From an uncultured Sulfurovum sp. (GTDB lineage: Bacteria > Campylobacterota > Campylobacteria > Campylobacterales > Sulfurovaceae), in contig CACVAR010000357.1 of NCBI GenBank assembly GCA_902727905.1, positions 1 through 14,673 on the forward strand: a stretch of 14,673 nt of DNA, given 5' to 3'. Position numbers and translations under genes: made by a program. Below, one piece after another: positions 7,164-13,795 of this stretch. A model generated the notes under the pieces. It saw only the letters and a list, made by a program, of their open reading frames with translations, did no database searches and was not told the origin of the DNA. Within the stretch, counting starts at the first letter, position 1. Every line of letters starts with the position of its first letter.

Positions 7164-7487
7164 CTACTTCATACCAGCAAATGAACTAACCTTTCTAACT
7201 TTCAAATCTGGGAAAGATGTTACTACTTGTACTTTAAAGTCAGGAAAACTATCAACCTTCTGCCACTTTCCACAAGAGCTAGGAAATGAAGAAACAAACT
7301 CAACATCTATATCGGAGAAAGAATCTACATACTCTATTTTAAGATCAGGAAAAGAGTCTACAAACTGCACTTTTCCATAGAGTGTTATGCCATTCTTAGT
7401 ACAAGATTCAGATGAACTCGCATTTAATGTATGCGCTGATATAAAAATAAACAGAGCAACAATGAACTTTTGAGATAATATTTTCAT
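7164..7487 (-). CDS. Small secreted protein with six tandem SFPD repeats
   Basis: A 107-residue protein with a signal peptide (about 1-23, probable cut after LNA) and a mature part of about 84 residues. From residue 40 to the C-terminus it consists of six units of the pattern V-x-x-V-x-S-F-P-D-L-K, 11 residues each. The third has a two-residue insertion (SFPSSCGK, then W). The units begin at residues 40, 51, 62, 75, 86 and 97; the last is degenerate. Hydrophobic residues at fixed spacing suggest short beta strands stacked in a solenoid or small sheet. Two cysteines, 29 and 72, could form a disulfide. The start has AAGGA about 9-10 nt upstream. It leads the operon ending in the two-component pair. 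I have a vague recollection of similar short repeat proteins in other Gram-negatives; no function is known to me. Confidence 0.82.
   Translation of the reverse strand: MKILSQKFIVALFIFISAHTLNASSSESCTKNGITLYGKVQFVDSFPDLKIEYVDSFSDIDVEFVSSFPSSCGKWQKVDSFPDFKVQVVTSFPDLKVRKVSSFAGMK
7167..7370 (-). repeat. Six in-frame ~33 bp coding repeats (SFPD units)
   Basis: The repeat units encode the 11-residue SFPD motif. They are conserved at protein level but diverged in DNA, so they look like an old duplication kept by selection rather than a recent tandem expansion. Unit 3 is 39 bp because of two extra codons. Confidence 0.8.
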
Positions 7488-7523
7488 TTACTTTTTCCTT
7501 TTTAAATAGAGTGAAACAGATAA

Positions 7524-7529
7524 ATTATA
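7524..7529 (-). promoter_or_regulatory. Promoter (-10 TATAAT) of the repeat-protein/two-component operon
   Basis: On the minus strand TATAAT is preceded by a T-rich stretch (TTTGATTTTTTATTGAG), typical of Campylobacterota housekeeping promoters that lack a -35. The start would fall near 7517, leaving a leader of about 30 nt containing AAGGA before the ATG at 7487. Confidence 0.55.
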
Positions 7530-7644
7530 CTCAATAAAAAATCAAACTAAGACGCTAAAGTAACTTAATAACACACTCATAAAAACTAAGAAGACTATTT
7601 TTCATAAAAATTCCTTTTTTCTTCCCTTCCTTAATATGCCAAAG

Positions 7645-7650
7645 TATACT
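7645..7650 (+). promoter_or_regulatory. Putative -10 (TATACT) of the receptor-channel gene
   Basis: TATACT follows a pyrimidine-rich tract (7612-7632). Transcription would start near 7657, giving a leader of about 24 nt with AGGA at 7671-7674. A start there would exclude the upstream ATG at 7636. Confidence 0.45.
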
Positions 7651-7670
7651 TCTTCCCCTAAAAACACTTC

Positions 7671-7674
7671 AGGA
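7671..7674 (+). promoter_or_regulatory. Shine-Dalgarno site deciding the receptor-channel start
   Basis: AGGA lies 6 nt before ATG 7681. No such site precedes ATG 7636, so the shorter product, which begins directly with a signal peptide, is preferred. Confidence 0.65.
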
Positions 7675-7680
7675 ATTATC

Positions 7681-8772
7681 ATGCGAAAAATATTGGCTTT
7701 TATCTTGCTATTTTCACTTTACGGACAAAGTGAAACATTAAAAATTGGAATTAAACCTTCAGAACCATGGGTTATGTACGATGAGAACCTGAGTGAAGAC
7801 GAGCGTAAGCCCATTGGTTTTAGTATTGACTTATGGAACAAAATTGCTTCAGAGTTAGATGTAAAAACAGAATGGGTTTATCTTGATTCTGTAACCGAAC
7901 TGATTAAAGCTACTAAAGAAAAAGAGGTAGATGCTTCTATTTCAGCTGTCACCATTACCTCATCGAGAGAAGCAGAAATAGACTTTTCAAACTCTATGTT
8001 TGAGCTTGGACTACAAGTTATGGTAGATGCTGAAAAATCATCTGCCTCTGTTTTAGAACTTATGGGAAAAGAGATCTCTAAAATGATGACAACACAGTCG
8101 GTTCTAATGTTCTTACTTTTTTTATTCATTACCATGCACTTACGTTGGTTTGTAGACAAAAGAGATGTAAACTCTGACCTCTTTTCTAAAAACTATCTAA
8201 CAGGTATTGTCGATGCTTTCTGGTGGGGAATCACCATGCTTATTACATGGGAAACCCCTCCAAGTAAAGGTCTGGCTCGAACCATTGATCTTATGTGGCA
8301 TATTGTCGGAATCTTAGCTGTCAGTATCTTAACAGCCATTGTTACTTCTGCCCTAACAGCACAAGCCATTGGTGGGTCGATTCGTTCAGAAAAAGATTTA
8401 GCTGGTAAATATGTTGCAGCCGTAGCAACGGATGCACCACGTCAGTATGTGGAAAAAATCGGAGCCAATGTTATTCCTGTAAAAACATTAGAAGAAGGTA
8501 TAGCGCTTCTAAGAAAAGGAAGTGTAGATGCCTTAGTTCATGATGGACCAAGACTGGTTTACCTTGCCAACCAATACAACAAAAAAGAGAAGAAAAAGCT
8601 ACTTACTGTTGCCCCATTTACTTTTAATCCTCAAAACTACGGCATTGTATTCCCAACAAGAAGCGAACTGAAAGAGCGTGCAGACAGAGCATTGTTAAAA
8701 CTACGTGAAGCCAATGGCTTAGAAAATAGTTTTCACGAAGAGTTAAAGCAAAAATGGTTGAAGAATAACTAA
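7681..8772 (+). CDS. Prokaryotic ionotropic-glutamate-receptor-like protein, atypical pore
   Basis: A 363-residue protein with the iGluR layout: signal peptide (1-17), first half of a family-3 solute-binding domain (about 19-133), membrane helix (137-158), re-entrant pore loop (about 179-195), second membrane helix (203-226), then the second half of the binding domain (236-360). In the ligand domain Arg96 (SSREAEIDFS) matches the usual carboxylate-binding Arg, and Asp288 (DALVHDG) matches the usual amine-binding acid, so an amino-acid-like ligand is likely. The pore loop reads WWGITMLITWETPPS, where bacterial relatives such as GluR0 have a TVGYG potassium filter; that filter is absent and a Glu (191) is present. 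It stands alone with no transporter genes. It could be an ion channel of different selectivity or a non-conducting sensor. Confidence 0.85.
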   Translation: MRKILAFILLFSLYGQSETLKIGIKPSEPWVMYDENLSEDERKPIGFSIDLWNKIASELDVKTEWVYLDSVTELIKATKEKEVDASISAVTITSSREAEIDFSNSMFELGLQVMVDAEKSSASVLELMGKEISKMMTTQSVLMFLLFLFITMHLRWFVDKRDVNSDLFSKNYLTGIVDAFWWGITMLITWETPPSKGLARTIDLMWHIVGILAVSILTAIVTSALTAQAIGGSIRSEKDLAGKYVAAVATDAPRQYVEKIGANVIPVKTLEEGIALLRKGSVDALVHDGPRLVYLANQYNKKEKKKLLTVAPFTFNPQNYGIVFPTRSELKERADRALLKLREANGLENSFHEELKQKWLKNN

Positions 8773-8790
8773 GTATTTTAACTCATGAGG

Positions 8791-8821
8791 TAGAGGTAAT
8801 ATACCAATACCTTTACCTCTA
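8791..8821. terminator. Hairpin between convergent genes, possible bidirectional terminator
   Basis: A 9 bp perfect inverted repeat (8791-8799 TAGAGGTAA with 8813-8821 TTACCTCTA) encloses a 13 nt loop. It lies in the 60 bp between the convergent channel gene and galU. Neither side has a clear T-run, so termination efficiency is uncertain. Its position makes a terminator or transcript-end stabiliser the likeliest role. Confidence 0.45.
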
Positions 8822-8832
8822 ATAAAAATTAT

Positions 8833-9663
8833 TTAACGCTCTTCTTTCATTTTATTATAAAAGTAATTAGTCGCTTGAACATAACCATCAACGCTTCCAC
8901 AGTCAAAACGATCACCTTTAAATTTATAGGCTAAAACCATTCCTTTTTTGGCATGGTTCATTAAAGCATCTGTAATTTGTAACTCCCCATTCTTACCAAC
9001 TTTAGTTTCTTCTATGGTTCTAAAAATATCTGGGGTTAAAATATAACGACCAATGATGGCTAAGTTTGAAGGAGCATCTTTAGGCTCTGGTTTTTCCACC
9101 ATATTTGAAATCATAAAAACATCATCATCAATCTCTTTACCATCAATCACACCATATTTATACGTCTCTTCTTTTGGAACTTCTTGAATGGCAACCACAC
9201 AACATTTATATCGTTCATAGACTTTAACCATTTGTGCTAAGACATTGTCATTCTCACCATTAGCACATAAATCATCAGCTAAAATGACCCCAAAAGGCTC
9301 ATTACCAATCAACGGTTCGCCTTTTAATATGGCATGACCAAGTCCTAACATTTCAGTTTGTCGCGTAAATGTAAAGGTACACTTATCCATAATATCTCGC
9401 GTTGTTCTAAGAAGTTCCTCTTTTGAAGAGCCTTTAATTTGATGTTCTAACTCATAAGAAATATCAAAATGTTCAACCAAAGCTCTTTTTCCTCGTCCTG
9501 TAATAATCGCCATGGTTTCCATACCAGCTGCACTTGCTTCTTCAACGCCATACTGTATCAATGGCTTAGTCAAAATAGGTAACATCTCTTTAGGGGTCGC
9601 TTTTGTAACAGGTAAAAAGCGTGTACCATAGCCAGCAGCTGGGAATAGACATTTTTTTATCAT
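8833..9663 (-). CDS. galU: UTP-glucose-1-phosphate uridylyltransferase
   Basis: A 276-residue cytosolic enzyme making UDP-glucose and pyrophosphate from UTP and glucose 1-phosphate. The nucleotide-binding loop AAGYGTRFLPVTKATPKEM (9-27) is intact. The metal and nucleotide site LADD is at 128-131, VEKP at 189-192, GKNGELQITDAL at 223-234 and DCGSVDGY at 254-261. The length is normal for bacterial GalU. AAGGAA lies 9-10 nt before the ATG and overlaps the end of the phosphorylase gene (gap 13 nt). As the last gene of the operon it supplies the donor for the glucosyl-3-phosphoglycerate synthase. It can also reuse glucose 1-phosphate released by the phosphorylase. It may serve other glycan pathways too, since I cannot see whether another galU exists. 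Confidence 0.94.
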   Translation of the reverse strand: MIKKCLFPAAGYGTRFLPVTKATPKEMLPILTKPLIQYGVEEASAAGMETMAIITGRGKRALVEHFDISYELEHQIKGSSKEELLRTTRDIMDKCTFTFTRQTEMLGLGHAILKGEPLIGNEPFGVILADDLCANGENDNVLAQMVKVYERYKCCVVAIQEVPKEETYKYGVIDGKEIDDDVFMISNMVEKPEPKDAPSNLAIIGRYILTPDIFRTIEETKVGKNGELQITDALMNHAKKGMVLAYKFKGDRFDCGSVDGYVQATNYFYNKMKEER

Positions 9664-9676
9664 TTTTTATTTTCCT

Positions 9677-11407
9677 TTATTTAATTGGTTTCAACCACAG
9701 TATCTCATAAGGTTGCATGGTAAATACTGTTTGTTCTAAATACTGATGCGAAATAATATCCCTTAATACACCTTCAACATGGCTTGATAAATCTATTTCT
9801 ATCGCTTTATTTTTAAAATTATGTAAAGCAATCAGATAATGCTTCTCTTCTTTGTCATAACGTTTAATGGCAAAACTCTCTTGACCCAATGTTAAAAACT
9901 CAAATTTTGAGAAAGGATCAAAACAGGGTTCATTAATTCTAATTGAGATGAGTTGCTTATAACGCTTAAAAAGATTGTTACGTAAGCTTCCCTGTTCATC
10001 CAATGCCTCTTGAATGTTGTCAAAATTTAACTTTTCACGATTGATGGTTCGGTTACGTCTGGTTTTACGTACAGCTTCATGATAATTTTGAGAACCTACT
10101 AAAGAGTGAAAATAAATACCCGGTACACCAGGCATGGCTAAAGCAACAGCTTGTGAAAGAATCATGCGTTTCAATCGTACAGTATCATCTTCTTTAGGGT
10201 CTGTTAAAATATCAATATAACTACAATTTAACTCATAAGGTAACTTTTCATCTCCTACTGTTCTATAAGAAACCAAACCTCCATGATCTTCACAAGATTG
10301 GACTAAGAACTTTAACTCTTTACCATCAAGAATATCACTTACTGCCCTTACCCCAACCCCATCATGACTTGCCGTGAAGTTAAAGAAACAAACTTTATCT
10401 GAAGGAAGATCTAAACTTGCTGCCCATGCTGTTAATTTTCTTGTATCGCCTTGTAGAATTGCAAAGGCAAGTAGTGGTGGTAAGGTAAAGTTATAAACCA
10501 TTTGTGCTTCATCATTTCCTGTTCCAAAATAGGAAACATTTTCATGATGAGGAACATTCGTCTCGGTAATAATAAACACCTCTTCAGCAACAGCATGAAT
10601 AACATCACGCATCAATTGAATCAGTTCGTGGGTTTGAGGAAGATGAACACAACTCGACCCCACCACTTTCCAAATAAACGCAATGGCATCTAACCTTAAA
10701 AGCTTTGCTCCTTTTTCCACATAAAAAAGTAACACATCTAACACAGCCAAAAGTACTTTAGGATTGGCATAGTTCAAATCAACCTGATCAGCACTAAAGG
10801 TTGTCCAAATATTACGTATGTGTCCTTCATCATCACTAAACTCGGTGAGTAAAGGGGTGGTTCTTGGTCGTACTACTTGAGATAAATCCAAAGAAGGGTC
10901 AAGGTCAATAAAGAAATTATAATACTCTGGATCATTGGCTAAAAACTTCTCAAACCAATCACTCAATTGGCTCATGTGATTAATGACCCCATCAAACATC
11001 AAACGATGATGCTCACTCAATGTCTTTATATCTCGCCATGAACCTTTTAAGGGACAAACTCCTTTGTAGTCCACAATGGAAAAACCATCATCACTTGAAT
11101 AAGGATAAAAAGGTAGTATATGCACACTGTTAATACAATCTTGCACATACTCATTTAAAAAGCGATTTAACGTGGCTAATGCTGTCTCTCCTTCATGAAA
11201 AATCTGATCACCATAAGTAATCAGTATGATATCTTCTTCATTCAGACGATAAGGTTCACTTTTAATTCTTTTCTGATACGCTTCAATAAGCTTAACAATC
11301 CCCTCATAAGCACTACTAGCATCTTCCTTGTCCCCATAAATAATTTCTAAGGAAAGCCCAATACGCTTTAAACGTTCTTCAAAACTGTACTCTTCTGTTT
11401 TGTCCAT
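9677..11407 (-). CDS. GH13_18 phosphorylase, probably glucosylglycerate phosphorylase
   Basis: A 576-residue cytosolic enzyme of glycoside hydrolase subfamily GH13_18 (sucrose phosphorylase and relatives). Subfamily motifs TYGDQI (64-69), PFYPYSSDDGFSIVDY (99-114) and VINHMS (141-146) are present. Predicted catalytic residues are nucleophile Asp240 (LLRLDAIAFIWK), acid/base Glu282 (IITETN) and stabiliser Asp349 (ASHDG). Sucrose phosphorylases are about 490-505 residues, whereas glucosylglycerate phosphorylases such as E. coli YcjM are about 555-560, so length favours the latter. The adjoining glycerate kinase and glucosyl-3-phosphoglycerate synthase strongly suggest the reaction glucosylglycerate plus phosphate to glucose 1-phosphate plus glycerate. 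The ATG overlaps the synthase stop by one base and has GGAGGA upstream. Acceptor specificity is inferred from context, so sucrose or glucosylglycerol remain possible. Confidence 0.82.
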   Translation of the reverse strand: MDKTEEYSFEERLKRIGLSLEIIYGDKEDASSAYEGIVKLIEAYQKRIKSEPYRLNEEDIILITYGDQIFHEGETALATLNRFLNEYVQDCINSVHILPFYPYSSDDGFSIVDYKGVCPLKGSWRDIKTLSEHHRLMFDGVINHMSQLSDWFEKFLANDPEYYNFFIDLDPSLDLSQVVRPRTTPLLTEFSDDEGHIRNIWTTFSADQVDLNYANPKVLLAVLDVLLFYVEKGAKLLRLDAIAFIWKVVGSSCVHLPQTHELIQLMRDVIHAVAEEVFIITETNVPHHENVSYFGTGNDEAQMVYNFTLPPLLAFAILQGDTRKLTAWAASLDLPSDKVCFFNFTASHDGVGVRAVSDILDGKELKFLVQSCEDHGGLVSYRTVGDEKLPYELNCSYIDILTDPKEDDTVRLKRMILSQAVALAMPGVPGIYFHSLVGSQNYHEAVRKTRRNRTINREKLNFDNIQEALDEQGSLRNNLFKRYKQLISIRINEPCFDPFSKFEFLTLGQESFAIKRYDKEEKHYLIALHNFKNKAIEIDLSSHVEGVLRDIISHQYLEQTVFTMQPYEILWLKPIK

Positions 11408-12630
11408 TATTTATTGTCCTCCATCACGGTCTGAATAAACTTTTCAGAAATCTCTGGTAATACAGAGCGTAAACTAATCCATGCAGAAAGTGAGGGTACA
11501 CCAAGGGGATCAGCCAAAAAGCTCGCACAAGCTTCTTGTAGCGCTTTATCAAAGGTCTCTACAGCCTCTATCTCTTTTTTACGGTCAAAATCTAAAGCAT
11601 TAAACTTGGCAACAGCATCATAACGCGCAATTGCCTTTCTACTCTCATAAAAAAATGAGCTTCTTAAACTGGTAAGTGATTCTTCAGAAAAGGTTACGCC
11701 TCTTTGTGACATGACCCTAAAAATTGTTTGTGCAATATCTATGGACATTTTTGCCACCCCTCCTTCTAAGGCTTTTGAAGGGTTGTCTCCTGTTAATTCT
11801 TGGTGCTTATGTTCATAACTTTCCATAATTTCTGTTTGACAAATTCTTCGGACAGAAGTGTTGTCATAAACTTCACTTAATGTTGAAACTTCCAGTCCCC
11901 ACGTTGGTGAAATTCTAATGCCTCGAGCAAGCGTTCTAATAAAAGCAAACTCTCCTGAAAGAGCATAACGGAAGCTGTCCATATAATCTAAATATTCACT
12001 CGCACCATAAGTTCTTTTCAATGCTTTAATAAATGGAGAATAAAACAGTCTTGTTACACGTCCATGCAGCTTATTTGTTACACGTGAGTAATACCCTTTA
12101 TTAAACTCAAAATCAAGCGCTGGATGTACAATAGGATAAAAAAGTCGTGCAGGAATTGCACGAGAATAGTTTACAATATCACAATCATGTAAGGCAAATG
12201 CATAAGCATTTTTATCAGATAAAGCATACCCTAACATGGTCCAAACATTACGACCTTTACCTTTAATATTAATGCTTCTAAAACCTTGGTCATCAAACTC
12301 TTTATAAAGTTTTTGAACATTTGGACCATCATTCCAAAGTACATCAACACGTGCATCTAAAACAGACATAATTTTTTTAACTTTTTTAAACTGCTCTTCG
12401 CTAGCTTGGTCTAAGCCTAAAATAATCTTGTAAAGGTACTTAACCCCTCTAAGCTCATAAAGTATGGTCTGCATTGCTGGGGTTTCAAACTCAGAGTAAA
12501 GTGCTGGTAACAGTAACACCATATTGTGTCTATCTGAAAACTTCTCTAGCTCCAACTCAATATCTTCCAATGACCTATCTGCCACATCTTGTAGTGTTGT
12601 TATTGTTCCATTTTGAAAAAAGTCTGCCAT
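11407..12630 (-). CDS. gpgS: Glucosyl-3-phosphoglycerate synthase (GT81-type)
   Basis: A 407-residue cytosolic GT-A fold glycosyltransferase. It is expected to transfer glucose from UDP-glucose to 3-phosphoglycerate, giving glucosyl-3-phosphoglycerate. The metal-binding DxD motif is Asp149-Cys-Asp151 in ALHDCDIV. Also present are KGKGRNVW (123-130), likely near the nucleotide site, SGEFAF (225-230), TWGLEV (243-248) and YEHKHQ (272-277), where a His is placed like the third metal ligand of mycobacterial GpgS. The length matches bacterial and archaeal GpgS of the Persephonella/Methanococcoides kind (about 400) rather than the shorter mycobacterial enzymes. AGAGGA lies 8 nt before ATG 12630, 10 nt after the glycerate kinase. 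A mannosyl donor is a possible alternative, but galU and the GH13_18 gene in the same operon favour glucose. Confidence 0.83.
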   Translation of the reverse strand: MADFFQNGTITTLQDVADRSLEDIELELEKFSDRHNMVLLLPALYSEFETPAMQTILYELRGVKYLYKIILGLDQASEEQFKKVKKIMSVLDARVDVLWNDGPNVQKLYKEFDDQGFRSINIKGKGRNVWTMLGYALSDKNAYAFALHDCDIVNYSRAIPARLFYPIVHPALDFEFNKGYYSRVTNKLHGRVTRLFYSPFIKALKRTYGASEYLDYMDSFRYALSGEFAFIRTLARGIRISPTWGLEVSTLSEVYDNTSVRRICQTEIMESYEHKHQELTGDNPSKALEGGVAKMSIDIAQTIFRVMSQRGVTFSEESLTSLRSSFFYESRKAIARYDAVAKFNALDFDRKKEIEAVETFDKALQEACASFLADPLGVPSLSAWISLRSVLPEISEKFIQTVMEDNK

Positions 12631-12640
12631 TATTATTCCT

Positions 12641-13795
12641 CTATTTTTTAAGTACGATGATAAAATCCATCACGTTTGTACCGGTTGCACCAATTGTAAA
12701 GTCATAATCCAGTGCCTTAAAAAATCCATAGCTATTACTCTCTTTTAAATAATATTCTGGATCTAACTGCTGCTCTTCTATCTTTTTATAAATACCATAA
12801 TCTAAAAAAGCTCCTGTGGCAGGTGAGTTACCATCTATGCCATCACTTCCTGCTGACAAAATAGAGATGTTTTTACCAATGGTCTCCTTCAGTAGAAGTC
12901 GTAAAGCCAACTCTTGATTACGCCCTCCCTCTCCATTACCTTGAACCTTAGTCGTCGTTTCTCCACCAAAAAGTAGACAAAAACTTTTATATTTCTTATC
13001 ATACTTTTTAATTTTTTTGGCAATGTACTTACTCGCTTCTTTTGAAGACATGGCAAGTGATGTTGTAACAATCTTAACGCGTTCCACATCATTAACAATC
13101 GATAATTTGGCTTCTTCTAAAGCGATTTCATTATTCCCCACAATAAAGTGAGGTATGCTACCGTTCAGCATCGGCGCAGAACCAATGGTATGCAAATCAT
13201 CACCTATAACATCACTTAGAACCAAAACAACCCCATTGGCTTTAGTACAATTGGCTAACTTTCCACCCTTTACTTTTGAGATGGCTTTTCTAACACTGTT
13301 TAATGCTTTAATGTCAATTCCAGAACCCAAAAGTGATGAAGAAATCTTTTGAAAATCTTCTAAAGTTAATCCTTCTATAGGTTTTTCAATCATCGCAGAA
13401 GCCCCACCAGAAAGAGAAAAAATAAAGAAGTCATCTTCTTGCATCGTAGACATCATCTCCATAAGCTTATCTGCACTATCAAAACTCTTTTGTGAAACCA
13501 GTGGATGAGAAGAAGTAAAATGTTCTCCTCTTTCAAGTTCTCCTACCTGATGAGAAATGGCTACGCCAGCTTTAATTTTCTCACCTAAAACATCTTCACA
13601 AGCTTTAGCCATACCCAATCCAGCCTTACCAACAGAGAAACAGTAAAGATTATTAAACTCTTTTAGAGCATACTTCTTATCGCATATGGTTAAATATTTT
13701 TTACTTATAGTAAGATTGTTTCTAATAATAGACTCAGCTGTTACAGACTTAAGCGCTTGATAATAAATGACCGTTAAAACTTCTCGACTAGACAT
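12641..13795 (-). CDS. Glycerate 2-kinase, GckA/MOFRL family
   Basis: A 384-residue cytosolic kinase converting D-glycerate and ATP to 2-phosphoglycerate. Family motifs in order: SVGKAGLGMA (54-63), SLSGGASAM (127-135), NSVRKAISKVKGGKLA (166-181), SDVIGDD (194-200), GGETTTKVQGNGEGGRNQE (277-295), SAGSDGIDGNSPATGAF (314-330) and GATGTNVMDF (369-378). The last three lie in the MOFRL C-terminal domain. The length is slightly short but complete for the family. The ATG overlaps the end of the phosphatase gene by 8 nt without a strong Shine-Dalgarno sequence, implying translational coupling. In this operon its likely substrate is the glycerate released by the GH13_18 phosphorylase, so it returns the carbon to lower glycolysis. 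The product isomer (2-phospho rather than 3-phospho) follows from family knowledge. Confidence 0.9.
   Translation of the reverse strand: MSSREVLTVIYYQALKSVTAESIIRNNLTISKKYLTICDKKYALKEFNNLYCFSVGKAGLGMAKACEDVLGEKIKAGVAISHQVGELERGEHFTSSHPLVSQKSFDSADKLMEMMSTMQEDDFFIFSLSGGASAMIEKPIEGLTLEDFQKISSSLLGSGIDIKALNSVRKAISKVKGGKLANCTKANGVVLVLSDVIGDDLHTIGSAPMLNGSIPHFIVGNNEIALEEAKLSIVNDVERVKIVTTSLAMSSKEASKYIAKKIKKYDKKYKSFCLLFGGETTTKVQGNGEGGRNQELALRLLLKETIGKNISILSAGSDGIDGNSPATGAFLDYGIYKKIEEQQLDPEYYLKESNSYGFFKALDYDFTIGATGTNVMDFIIVLKK

Noticed and set aside
7167..7370. Possible CRISPR-like or minisatellite array because of regular 33 bp spacing
   Set aside because: Units are contiguous, in frame and diverged in DNA while conserved in protein; there are no unique spacers and no cas genes.
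7150..7380. Plus-strand frame of 76 codons with a repeated SGK(E/D)ST pattern opposite the SFPD gene
   Set aside because: The repeat pattern is the antisense reading of the SFPD units; the minus-strand gene has a signal peptide, a Shine-Dalgarno site and a promoter, and the plus frame has none of these.
7636..7680. Start at ATG 7636 for the receptor-channel gene
   Set aside because: It would put 15 polar residues before the signal peptide and has no Shine-Dalgarno site; the likely -10 at 7645 lies downstream of it.
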